Positions 1 through 5,702 of a stretch of 6,347 nt of DNA are shown here, one piece after another. Each line of letters begins with the position of its first letter. Within the stretch, counting starts at the first letter, position 1. The DNA lies in assembly GCA_023392975.1 (NCBI GenBank), contig JAEWNA010000158.1, forward strand, positions 1 through 6,347, written 5' to 3'. Position numbers and translations under genes: made by a program. This stretch comes from Pseudomonadota bacterium (lineage in GTDB: Bacteria; Pseudomonadota; Gammaproteobacteria; Xanthomonadales; Xanthomonadaceae). Under the pieces are notes generated by a model. The model had not been told where the DNA came from and did not search any database. It saw only the letters and a list, made by a program, of their open reading frames with translations.

Positions 1-131
1 GCGCGGAGCTGCTCGGCCATGGCGTCGACGGTGGTCGGCGCGGGCGCTTCGGCCCCGGCATCGGCGGCGAACGCAGGCGCGCCGGCGAGCGCGGCCACGA
101 CACAAAGGCTCGACAGGCTGGATTTCATCAT
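1..131 (-). CDS. Partial exported protein of unknown function (N-terminus only), divergent from the zinc receptor
   Basis: Only the first 43 codons are in the window; the rest lies beyond base 1. The visible residues start MMKSSLSSLCVVAALAGAPA and continue FAADAGAEAPAPTTVDAMAE. This is a short basic n-region, a hydrophobic core and an AFA-AD cleavage site, so a Sec signal peptide with cleavage after about residue 22. The mature start is Ala/Pro/Thr-rich and then turns into a helical-looking stretch (VDAMAEQLRA). Two start codons are adjacent, at 131 and 128; the second has better spacing to a weak GGGA upstream. The gene is transcribed away from the ZnuD-like receptor and has a Zur-like dyad 25 bases upstream of its start. 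From context I infer a zinc-regulated periplasmic or outer-membrane protein. I do not recognise the family. The start and signal peptide are well supported; the function is not. Confidence 0.75.
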   Translation of the reverse strand, partial: MMKSSLSSLCVVAALAGAPAFAADAGAEAPAPTTVDAMAEQLR

Positions 132-155
132 CGTCCCGGAAGGTGGTATTGCATG

Positions 156-168
156 GTTATAACGTAAC
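156..168 (-). promoter_or_regulatory. Putative Zur operator of the exported-protein gene
   Basis: Read on the minus strand, the site is GTTACGTTATAAC: half-sites GTTA and TAAC separated by five bases. This is the spacing of the known gammaproteobacterial Zur core, GTTA-N5-TAAC. It is an AT-rich island in GC-rich DNA, centred about 30 bases upstream of the minus-strand start, where a repressor would block the promoter. It matches the second site (284-296, plus strand) at 11 of 13 positions, and both are preceded by ATT. Binding by Zur is inferred from the pattern and from zur lying nearby. Confidence 0.65.
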
Positions 169-283
169 AATCATCGCATGCCCGAGGCAGGCGGGCCACC
201 CGTCGCCATGCTGGCCGGCCTGTCGTTCAGCCACTTCTCCTGAGGCGGGCCATGCCCATGACTTCTGGGAGAGGCGGGGAATT

Positions 284-296
284 GTAATGTTATAAC
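284..296 (+). promoter_or_regulatory. Putative Zur operator of the ZnuD-like receptor
   Basis: The plus strand reads GTAATGTTATAAC, a near match to GTTA-N5-TAAC with one mismatch in the left half-site. It overlaps a shorter perfect palindrome, ATGTTATAACAT, at 287-298. The hexamer TATAAC (291-296) could serve as a -10 element, so a bound repressor would sit on the promoter. The site ends 33 bases before the receptor's ATG. No convincing -35 is visible. The pairing with the 156-168 site, in inverted orientation and 128 bp away centre to centre, suggests one control region for two divergent genes. Confidence 0.68.
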
Positions 297-329
297 ATAT
301 TGAACCTCCTTCTCCGACGGACGCGACGC

Positions 330-2360
330 ATGTTCAGACCCGCCAGGCCAGGCCATTCCGGCCGCCGCATCCCTTCCCGCGCCCCCCTGTGGCTCGCACT
401 GGCGCTGGCCTTGCCCACCCTCGCCTCGGCCGCAGACGACACCGACGGCCAGGACACCCGGCATCACGAAGCGCGCGACCTCGATACCGTCGTCGTCACC
501 GCCAGCCCGCTCCGGCAGACCGCCGAGGAGCTGAGCCAGCCGACCGAAGTCCTGGCCGGCGAAGCGCTGGACCGGGACAAGGCCGGGACCCTCGGCGACA
601 CCCTGAGCAAGCTGCCCGGCGTGCAGAGTTCGAATTTCGGCGCAGGCGTCGGCCGGCCGATCATCCGCGGCCTCGACGGCCCGCGCGTCGGCGTGCTGTC
701 CGGCGGCCTCGCCAGCCAGGACGTGTCGACGATCAGCCAGGACCACGCCACCGCGGTCGAGCCCTTCCTCGCCGACCAGATCGAAGTGCTGAAAGGCCCC
801 GCCACCCTGCTCTACGGCAGCGGCGCGATCGGCGGCGTGGTCAACGTGGTCGATGGCCGCATCGCCGAACGCCCGCTGGACGAGACCGTGAGTGGCCGCG
901 CGGAAGTGCGCTACGGCACGGTCGACCAGGGGCGCACCGCGATGGCCCGCGTCGACGCCTCCGGCGCCGACGGCGCGCTGGTGCTGCACGCCGATGGCGT
1001 CTATCGCGAGGCGGACGACTACGACACGCCGAACGGGCGACAGGACAACAGCTTCGTGCATACGCGCACCGGTGCGCTGGGGGCGTCGTGGGTCGGGCAG
1101 GACGGCTTCCTCGGCGTGTCGGCGTCGCGTTACCAGGACCGCTACGGCAATCCGGGCGAGCCCGGCGACGCCGCGCTCGGCGAACCCAGCGTCCATCTCG
1201 ACATGCTGCAGACCCGCGGCGAATTGAAGGCCGGCGTGAACCGGCCGTTCTGGATCTTCCAGAGCGTGCGCGGCAGCGTCGCCGACACCAATTACGAACA
1301 CACCGAGTTCGAAGGCAGCGAGCCGGGCACGCACTTCGTCAACGACGCCACCGATGGCCGGATCGAACTGACGATGCGGCCGTTCGGCGCGTGGACCGGC
1401 GCGCTGGGCGTGCAGTTCGGCAACCGCACCTTCGAGGCCGTGGGCGAAGAAGCGTTCGTGCCGCGCACCAACACCCGGTCGAACGGCCTGTTCTGGATCG
1501 AGCACGGCGACTACGGCGCCTTCCAATTCGACCTGGGCGCCCGCGCCGATCGCGTGCGCACCTCACCGGACGGCGGCGTGGTGCGCAATTTCTCGCCGAA
1601 GAGCTACTCGGCCGGCGCCGTCTGGAAATTCGCCGACGCCTGGCGCCTCAGCCTCAACCTCGATCGCGCCGAGCGCGCACCCGCGGAGGAGGAGCTGTAC
1701 GCGAACGGCCCCCACGCGGCCACCGCGTCGTTCGAGATCGGCGATCCGTTCATGCGCGAGGAGCGCGCCGACCAGGCGGAACTCGGCCTGCACCACCACG
1801 GCAAGCGTTTCGAGGCCAAGGCGGCGATCTACCAGACCGACTTCAAGGGCTTCATCTACCTGGTCGACACCGGCACCACCACGCCGGATGCGGAAGCGCT
1901 GCCGATCCGCCAGTGGTCGCAGGCGGACGCCCGCTTCCGCGGGATCGAGGCGGAAATCACCGCCCACCTGATCGACGACGAGCGCGGCCGGCTGGACCTG
2001 CGCGCCTTCGGCGATCGCGTCCGCGGCCAGCTGGACAGCGGCGAGGACCTGCCGCGGGTGGCGCCGGGCCGGTTCGGACTCGGCCTGAGCTGGAACGCCG
2101 ATGCGTGGCGCGCCAGCCTCGGCGCGACCCGGGTGATGCGCCAGAGCGACGTCGCCCCTGGCGAAACCGAAACGCCCGGCTACACCTTCGTCGACGCCCA
2201 CTTCGCTTATCACTGGGACACGTCGAAGCTGGGCTGGGAAGTCTTCGCCGACGGCACCAATCTCACCGACCAGGTCGGTCGCGTGCACACCTCGTTCCTG
2301 AAGGACAACGTGGTGCTGCCGGGCCGTGGCGTGGCGGCCGGCGTTCGCGTGTTCTTCTGA
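330..2360 (+). CDS. znuD: TonB-dependent outer-membrane receptor, ZnuD-like (zinc uptake)
   Basis: This 676-residue receptor probably brings zinc or a zinc complex across the outer membrane using TonB-ExbBD energy. In order: a signal peptide with a long basic n-region and the core LWLALALALPTLASA, cleaved near residue 34; a TonB box, DTVVVTA, at about 52-58; a plug domain at about 60-180 with RPIIRGLDGPRVGVL (109-123), SQDHATAVEP (136-145) and IEVLKGPATLLYGSGAIGGV (151-170); then a long beta-barrel ending in the aromatic GVRVFF. The plug wording is typical of ZnuD-like receptors. His-rich spots occur at 45-46 and 488-490. I chose the ATG at 330; a TTG at 300 is in frame, but it has no ribosome site and lies against the Zur-like box. 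No strong Shine-Dalgarno is present at 330. Zinc as the substrate rests on family resemblance, the upstream Zur-like dyad and the neighbouring zur. Another metal chelate is possible. Confidence 0.88.
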   Translation: MFRPARPGHSGRRIPSRAPLWLALALALPTLASAADDTDGQDTRHHEARDLDTVVVTASPLRQTAEELSQPTEVLAGEALDRDKAGTLGDTLSKLPGVQSSNFGAGVGRPIIRGLDGPRVGVLSGGLASQDVSTISQDHATAVEPFLADQIEVLKGPATLLYGSGAIGGVVNVVDGRIAERPLDETVSGRAEVRYGTVDQGRTAMARVDASGADGALVLHADGVYREADDYDTPNGRQDNSFVHTRTGALGASWVGQDGFLGVSASRYQDRYGNPGEPGDAALGEPSVHLDMLQTRGELKAGVNRPFWIFQSVRGSVADTNYEHTEFEGSEPGTHFVNDATDGRIELTMRPFGAWTGALGVQFGNRTFEAVGEEAFVPRTNTRSNGLFWIEHGDYGAFQFDLGARADRVRTSPDGGVVRNFSPKSYSAGAVWKFADAWRLSLNLDRAERAPAEEELYANGPHAATASFEIGDPFMREERADQAELGLHHHGKRFEAKAAIYQTDFKGFIYLVDTGTTTPDAEALPIRQWSQADARFRGIEAEITAHLIDDERGRLDLRAFGDRVRGQLDSGEDLPRVAPGRFGLGLSWNADAWRASLGATRVMRQSDVAPGETETPGYTFVDAHFAYHWDTSKLGWEVFADGTNLTDQVGRVHTSFLKDNVVLPGRGVAAGVRVFF

Positions 2361-2380
2361 CCCTCGCCCGCGCGAGTTCG

Positions 2381-2443
2381 ACCGCGCGCGTCGCGTGCCT
2401 GGAGGACCTCTCCCCCTCGGGTGCGCGGCGCGCGCGGTTTTTT
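2381..2443 (+). terminator. Strong intrinsic terminator of the receptor gene
   Basis: The arms ACCGCGCGCG (2381-2390) and CGCGCGCGGT (2429-2438) are perfectly complementary. The pairing continues inward with a few G-U pairs to about 22 base pairs, leaving a 14-base loop (2403-2416). Five to six T residues follow (2438-2443). It starts 20 bases after the receptor stop and points towards the convergent zur. There is no matching T-run for the minus strand, so it looks one-directional. Confidence 0.88.
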
Positions 2444-2458
2444 CGGTGGCGACTCGCG

Positions 2459-2479
2459 CTCGCCGCGCGATTCGGCGAG
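2459..2479 (-). other. Small hairpin just after the zur stop codon
   Basis: CTCGCCG (2459-2465) and CGGCGAG (2473-2479) form a 7-bp stem with a 7-base loop, immediately downstream of the zur stop on the minus strand. No T-run follows in the zur direction, so it is at best a weak or Rho-assisted 3' end for zur, or an mRNA-stabilising hairpin. Confidence 0.35.
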
Positions 2480-2480
2480 G

Positions 2481-2990
2481 TCAGCCGGCGCCGGCGCCGG
2501 CACAGCGCGCGCAGAGGCCGTGGACTTCCAGCGTCTGCGCCTGCGGCACGAAGCCGAGCGCGCGGGCCTTTTCGTCGAGCAGCGCGACGATGCGCTCGTC
2601 CTCCAGCTCCACCGCGCTGTGGCACCGGTCGCAGATGAGGAACGGCACCGAATGCTGCGCCGTGCTCGGATGGTGGCAGGCGACGAAGGCGTTGACCGAT
2701 TCGAGCTTGTGGATGAAACCGTTGGCGAGCAGGAAATCCAGCGCGCGATAGACCGTCGGCGGCGCCGCGGAACCGGCGCTGTCCTCGTCGTCCAGCTTGT
2801 CGGCGCGGATGCGATCGAGCAGATCGTAGGCCTTGATCGGCTTGCCCTGCGCGGCGATCAGGCCCAGCACCTTGGCGCGGATCGGCGTCAGCCGCAGCCC
2901 GCGCTCGCGGCAGGCGCGTTCCACCGCGGCCACGAAGCCCGGGGCGTCGTGGACATGGTGGTGCGGGTCGGTGCAGTGATCGTGGGCCAT
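2481..2990 (-). CDS. zur: Zinc uptake regulator Zur (Fur family)
   Basis: This 169-residue DNA-binding repressor senses cytoplasmic zinc and shuts off zinc-uptake genes. The winged-helix region holds LRLTPIRAKVL (32-42) and the recognition-helix signature PPTVYRALDFLL (77-88), which favours Zur over Fur. The ligands match E. coli Zur with a constant shift of 17 residues: regulatory site His94, Cys105, His113 and Glu128; structural site Cys120, Cys123, Cys160 and Cys163. Length is close to the usual 170. Oddities: a His-rich start (MAHDHCTDPHHHVHD), a short acidic insert (DKLDDEDSAG) before the recognition helix, and an AGAGAG tail encoded by a perfect palindrome. The ATG has no Shine-Dalgarno. 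The gene lies 71 bases downstream of gltX on the same strand and faces the ZnuD-like receptor. The likely targets are the two dyads at 156-168 and 284-296. I see no such dyad in its own GC-rich upstream spacer. Confidence 0.96.
   Translation of the reverse strand: MAHDHCTDPHHHVHDAPGFVAAVERACRERGLRLTPIRAKVLGLIAAQGKPIKAYDLLDRIRADKLDDEDSAGSAAPPTVYRALDFLLANGFIHKLESVNAFVACHHPSTAQHSVPFLICDRCHSAVELEDERIVALLDEKARALGFVPQAQTLEVHGLCARCAGAGAG
2484..2501. repeat. 18-bp perfect GC palindrome at the 3' end of zur
   Basis: Three tandem GCCGGC units form an 18-bp sequence identical to its own reverse complement. It encodes the last six zur residues (Ala-Gly three times) directly before the stop. Such a repeat may fold in the mRNA and can change in copy number by slippage. 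Confidence 0.7.
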
Positions 2991-2996
2991 GGCCGG

Positions 2997-3025
2997 ATGA
3001 TGGCGACGCGCGGGGAACGACTCAA
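2997..3025 (-). promoter_or_regulatory. Weak candidate promoter of zur at leaderless distance
   Basis: On the minus strand TTGAGT (-35, four of six consensus positions) is followed after 17 bases by CATCAT (-10, four of six). Only CCGGCC separates the -10 from the zur ATG, so transcription would begin at about the start codon. This fits the missing Shine-Dalgarno. The matches are weak, and zur could instead be co-transcribed with gltX. Confidence 0.3.
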
Positions 3026-3061
3026 CCCCGCGCCGACGGACGCGCCGGGCGGGCGGGTCGT

Positions 3062-4474
3062 TCAGCCCGCCGCCGCGATCTTCGCCAGCGCGGCGTCGAT
3101 GCGCACCAGCGCCTCGTCGCGGCCGGCGAGGAACACCGTGTGCGAGATGTCCGGGCTGACCTGGGTACCGGTGATCGCCACCCGCATCGGCTGCGCCACC
3201 TTGCCCATGCCGATGCCCAGTGCCTCGGCGACGGCGTGCAGCGCGACGCTCACCGATTCGGCGCTCCAGTCGGCGGCCGCGATCGCAGCCAGACGCTCGC
3301 GTGCCTCGCGCAGCGGCGCGGCGGCCTCCGGCTTGAGGTGTTTGGCGACCGCGGCCTCGTCCCAGGTCGTCAGCGGACCGAACCACACCGCGGCGCGCTC
3401 GGCCATGTCTTTCAGCGTCTGCACGCGGTCGCGCAGCGCGATCACGAGGTCCGCGGGCTTCGGCCCCTTCGCCAGGTCGTAGCCGGCGCGCTCCAGATGG
3501 AAGACCAGATGCTTGCCCACGGCCTCGGGATCGTCGCTCTTGAGGTACTGCTGGTTGAGCCAGCCGAGCTTGGCCATGTCGAGGCGCGACGCCGCGGGAT
3601 TCACGTCCTTCAGCTCGAACAGGCCGACCATCTCGTCGCGGGTGAAGATTTCCTGGTCGCCGTGCGACCAGCCCAGCCGCACCAGGTAGTTCAGCAGCGC
3701 GTGCGGCAGGTAGCCCGCGTCGCGATAGCCCATCACGTCGGCGGCGCCGGTGCGCTTGGACAGCTTGGCACCTTCCTCGTCGAGGATCATCGGCAAGTGC
3801 GCGAAATTCGGCACCGTCGCGCCCAGCGCCCGGTAGATGTTGATCTGCCGCGGCGTGTTGTTGACGTGATCGTCGCCGCGCACCACGTCGGTGATGCCCA
3901 TGTCGAGGTCGTCGACGACGACGGCGAAGTTGTAGGTCGGATAGCCATCGGCGCGGAAGATCACCAGGTCGTCGAGTTCCGCATTGTCGAACTCGATCCG
4001 GCCCTTGACCTTGTCGTCCCACGCGACCTTGCCGTCGAGCGGGTTCTTGAACCGGATGACGCGGTTCGGATCGTCGCGGTAGCCGGCGTTGGCCTCGCGG
4101 TAGGCGCCGTTGTAGCGCGGCTTCTGCTTCGCGGCCAGCGCGGCTTCGCGCACGGCCTGCAGTTCTTCCTTCGTCTCGTAGGCGTAGTACGCGGTGCCCG
4201 CGGCGACCATCTGCTCGGCGACCTCGCGGTAGCGGTCGAGGCGATGGGTCTGGTAGATCGGGCCCTCGTCGTAGCCGAGGTCCAGCCAGTCCATCGCGTC
4301 GAGGATGGCGTCGATCGCGCCCTGCGTGCTGCGCTCGCGGTCGGTGTCCTCGATCCGCAGCACGAACTGCCCGCCGTCGTGGCGCGCGGCCAGCCAGCAG
4401 TACAGCGCAGTGCGGGCGCCGCCGATGTGCAGGTAGCCGGTGGGGCTGGGGGCGAAACGGGTGCGGGTGGTCAT
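3062..4474 (-). CDS. gltX: Glutamate--tRNA ligase (GluRS), zinc-less type
   Basis: This cytoplasmic class I synthetase charges tRNA-Glu with glutamate using ATP. It has 470 residues, the usual length for GluRS. The Rossmann-fold signatures are HIGG (the HIGH motif, residues 16-19, within FAPSPTGYLHIGGAR) and KLSKR (the KMSKS motif, 237-241). Glutamate-site wording such as RIEDTDRERS (40-49) and VVRGDDHVNNTPRQ (197-210) is intact. The C-terminal half is the helical anticodon-binding part. The positions of the E. coli zinc ligands Cys98 and Cys100 are Ala98 and Glu100 here (AYYAYETKEEL), and the Cys125/His127 region reads GAYREAN, so the zinc site is absent. I chose the ATG at 4474, giving MTTRTRFAPSPTGYLHIGG; an in-frame ATG at 4507 would add 11 residues atypical of the family. 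zur follows after 71 bases on the same strand, and lpxH diverges upstream. Confidence 0.97.
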   Translation of the reverse strand: MTTRTRFAPSPTGYLHIGGARTALYCWLAARHDGGQFVLRIEDTDRERSTQGAIDAILDAMDWLDLGYDEGPIYQTHRLDRYREVAEQMVAAGTAYYAYETKEELQAVREAALAAKQKPRYNGAYREANAGYRDDPNRVIRFKNPLDGKVAWDDKVKGRIEFDNAELDDLVIFRADGYPTYNFAVVVDDLDMGITDVVRGDDHVNNTPRQINIYRALGATVPNFAHLPMILDEEGAKLSKRTGAADVMGYRDAGYLPHALLNYLVRLGWSHGDQEIFTRDEMVGLFELKDVNPAASRLDMAKLGWLNQQYLKSDDPEAVGKHLVFHLERAGYDLAKGPKPADLVIALRDRVQTLKDMAERAAVWFGPLTTWDEAAVAKHLKPEAAAPLREARERLAAIAAADWSAESVSVALHAVAEALGIGMGKVAQPMRVAITGTQVSPDISHTVFLAGRDEALVRIDAALAKIAAAG

Positions 4475-4505
4475 GGCGACGGCATCGGGCGGCGTGAAGC
4501 CGGCC

Positions 4506-4511
4506 ATTTTA
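4506..4511 (-). promoter_or_regulatory. Candidate -10 element for gltX
   Basis: The minus strand reads TAAAAT, five of six matches to TATAAT, in an otherwise GC-rich spacer. It would start transcription about 25 bases before the gltX ATG at 4474. No -35 can be recognised 17 bases further upstream. It overlaps the alternative ATG at 4507, which argues against that start. Confidence 0.4.
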
Positions 4512-4555
4512 CCCGACCGTCGGCGTCGCCCGGCCCGCGGCACGCCCGGGCACCC

Positions 4556-4561
4556 TACAAT
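4556..4561 (+). promoter_or_regulatory. Candidate -10 element for lpxH at leaderless distance
   Basis: TACAAT matches TATAAT at five of six positions and stands out in GC-rich DNA. Seven bases separate it from the lpxH ATG at 4569, so the transcript would begin at or next to the start codon. lpxH has no Shine-Dalgarno, which fits a leaderless mRNA. No clear -35 is seen. Confidence 0.5.
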
Positions 4562-4568
4562 CCGCGCC

Positions 4569-5315
4569 ATGACGACCCTGTTCATTTCCGACCTGCACCT
4601 GGACCCCGAGCGCCCAGAGGTCACCCGACTGTTCGGCGACTTCATCGACGGCGAGGCGCGCACGGCCGACGCGCTGTACATCCTCGGCGACCTGTTCGAG
4701 GCCTGGGTGGGCGACGACGATCCGTCGGAGACCGGTGCCTTCGTCGCGTCGAAGCTGCGCGCGCTGTCCGATGCCGGCGTGCCGGTGGCCTTCCAGCACG
4801 GCAACCGCGACTTCCTGGTCGGCCGCGATTTCGCCCGCCGCGCCGGCCTGCGCCTGCTGCCCGAGCACGCGGTCGTCCCGCTGTACGGCAAACCGACGCT
4901 GCTGATGCACGGCGACACCCTGTGCACCGGCGACGCGGCCTACCAGGCGTTCCGCGCGCAGACCCGGGCGCCGGCATGGCAGGCGCAGTTCCTCTCGCAG
5001 CCGCTGGCCGCGCGCCTCGCGTTCGCGGCGCAGGCGCGCGCGGCGAGCCAGCAGCGCCAGCAGGCGATGAAGACCGACGACCGCACGCAGTTCGAGACCA
5101 TCACCGACGTCGCGCCCGACGCCGTGCACGACACGCTCGCCCGCTACGGCGTGGACACGCTGATCCACGGACATACCCATCGCCCGGCGATCCACGCACT
5201 CGACGTCGACGGCCGCGCCTGCCGGCGGATCGTGCTGGGCGACTGGTACACGCAGGGCTCGGTGCTGCGGGTGGCTGCCGACGGCACGACCGCGCTGTCC
5301 GCCCTGCCCCTCTGA
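4569..5315 (+). CDS. lpxH: UDP-2,3-diacylglucosamine diphosphatase LpxH (lipid A synthesis)
   Basis: This 248-residue peripheral membrane enzyme cleaves UDP-2,3-diacylglucosamine to lipid X and UMP, the fourth step of lipid A synthesis. It has the calcineurin-like phosphoesterase fold with a two-metal (manganese) centre. Visible ligands are Asp8 and His10 (SDLHL), Asp41 (ILGDLFEAW), Asn79 (HGNRDFLVG), His114 (LLMHGDTLCTGD), and His202 and His204 (IHGHTHRPAIH); Arg80 follows the catalytic-loop Asn. The first five match E. coli LpxH numbering exactly; the last two are shifted by seven because of extra residues between about 145 and 195. GDWYTQGS near the end is also typical. It is divergent from gltX across 94 bases. 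The ATG follows a -10-like TACAAT by seven bases and has no Shine-Dalgarno. Confidence 0.96.
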   Translation: MTTLFISDLHLDPERPEVTRLFGDFIDGEARTADALYILGDLFEAWVGDDDPSETGAFVASKLRALSDAGVPVAFQHGNRDFLVGRDFARRAGLRLLPEHAVVPLYGKPTLLMHGDTLCTGDAAYQAFRAQTRAPAWQAQFLSQPLAARLAFAAQARAASQQRQQAMKTDDRTQFETITDVAPDAVHDTLARYGVDTLIHGHTHRPAIHALDVDGRACRRIVLGDWYTQGSVLRVAADGTTALSALPL

Positions 5316-5331
5316 GCATTCCGGCAACGCA

Positions 5332-5378
5332 GCCTTCAGGCCGCTGCCACGGTGTCGATGGCGCGATGGCCTGAAGGC
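5332..5378. repeat. 11-bp inverted repeat after lpxH
   Basis: GCCTTCAGGCC (5332-5342) and GGCCTGAAGGC (5368-5378) are perfect reverse complements separated by 25 bases. Transcribed, they can form an 11-bp stem with some inner pairing. It starts 16 bases after the lpxH stop. No T-run follows on either strand, so this is a possible Rho-assisted 3' end or RNA-stability hairpin rather than a classical terminator. Confidence 0.55.
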
Positions 5379-5397
5379 CGCTCCATCCTGATCGGAA

Positions 5398-5428
5398 AGA
5401 CCGGCGGCGGATCGAATGCCGCCGGTCT
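5398..5428 (-). terminator. Hairpin terminator of the small membrane-protein gene
   Basis: AGACCGGCGGC (5398-5408) and GCCGCCGGTCT (5418-5428) form an 11-bp GC-rich stem around a 9-base loop. On the minus strand the stem ends in GGTCTTTCC, so only a short T-run follows. It begins 14 bases past the stop of the 64-residue gene, the right place for its terminator. It is weaker than the one after the receptor gene. Confidence 0.6.
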
Positions 5429-5442
5429 ATGCGCGAATGCGA

Positions 5443-5637
5443 TCAGGCCGTCGGAGACGCCGCGGGCGTCGGCGGCGCGGCACGATGCTTGCGGAGATAC
5501 AGGAGGGTCGTGACGCCGCTGATCACGGAGCCGAGCAGATACGGAATGGCGATGAACAGACCGAGCACGAGGAACACGATCGTGAGCGTGTTCAGCACCA
5601 ACAATACGTCCCGCTTGCGGCGTTCGAGCGACTTCAT
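5443..5637 (-). CDS. Small two-helix membrane protein, function unknown
   Basis: This 64-residue protein begins MKSLERRKRDVLLVLNTLTI. It has two hydrophobic segments, about 11-31 (VLLVLNTLTIVFLVLGLFIA) and 33-48 (YLLGSVISGVTTLLYL), joined at Pro32. The positive charges lie at both ends (RRKR before the first helix, RKHR after the second), so both termini should be cytoplasmic and the pair forms an inner-membrane hairpin. The tail is Pro/Ala-rich. The start is firm: AGGAGA lies five bases before the ATG, the clearest ribosome site in the window. It converges on lpxH, and a hairpin terminator follows the stop. A perfect 15-bp dyad lies 21 bases upstream of the start. I do not recognise a family. 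A longer reading of the same DNA in another frame lacks a ribosome site and hydrophobic pattern, so I prefer this one. Confidence 0.82.
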   Translation of the reverse strand: MKSLERRKRDVLLVLNTLTIVFLVLGLFIAIPYLLGSVISGVTTLLYLRKHRAAPPTPAASPTA

Positions 5638-5642
5638 GGCGT

Positions 5643-5648
5643 TCTCCT
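5643..5648 (-). promoter_or_regulatory. Ribosome binding site of the small membrane-protein gene
   Basis: The minus strand reads AGGAGAACGCC followed by ATG at 5637. It is a near-ideal Shine-Dalgarno and decides both the reading frame and the start of the 64-residue gene. It contrasts with zur, gltX, lpxH and the receptor gene, which have none that is convincing. Confidence 0.82.
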
Positions 5649-5658
5649 GAGAGTTTGG

Positions 5659-5673
5659 TGATCCGGCGGATCA
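5659..5673. promoter_or_regulatory. Perfect 15-bp dyad upstream of the small gene (candidate operator)
   Basis: TGATCCGGCGGATCA has 7-base perfectly complementary arms around one central base. It lies 21 bases before the ATG of the 64-residue gene and just ahead of its ribosome site. A related half-site, CGGATGATCA, occurs at 5687-5696. It could be an operator or a short hairpin in the mRNA leader. No regulator can be assigned. Confidence 0.4.
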
Positions 5674-5702
5674 GGCGCAGTGCGTGCGGATGATCACGGG
5701 GC

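Noticed and set aside
178..243. Mini-frame of 21 codons between the two Zur-like boxes
   Set aside because: It has no ribosome site and lies upstream of the likely receptor promoter, so it would not be in the leader. A frame of this length is expected by chance.
300..329. TTG at 300 as the receptor start
   Set aside because: It would add ten residues ahead of an already long n-region, has no Shine-Dalgarno and abuts the Zur-like box and likely -10. The ATG at 330 is more plausible.
171..1526. Long minus-strand open frame (451 codons) opposite the receptor
   Set aside because: It is the antisense shadow of the receptor gene in GC-rich DNA. Its product is Ala/Arg/Gly-rich with no domain, and the receptor on the other strand has a full family signature.
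389..2638. 749-codon plus-strand frame overlapping the receptor
   Set aside because: The translation is an arginine-rich run without family features. It reads across the terminator and into the 3' end of zur, as expected of a GC-rich shadow frame.
4475..4927. Upstream extension of the gltX frame beyond residue 1
   Set aside because: The extra sequence is antisense to lpxH and atypical of GluRS. The family begins at MTTRTRFAPSPTG, encoded from 4474.
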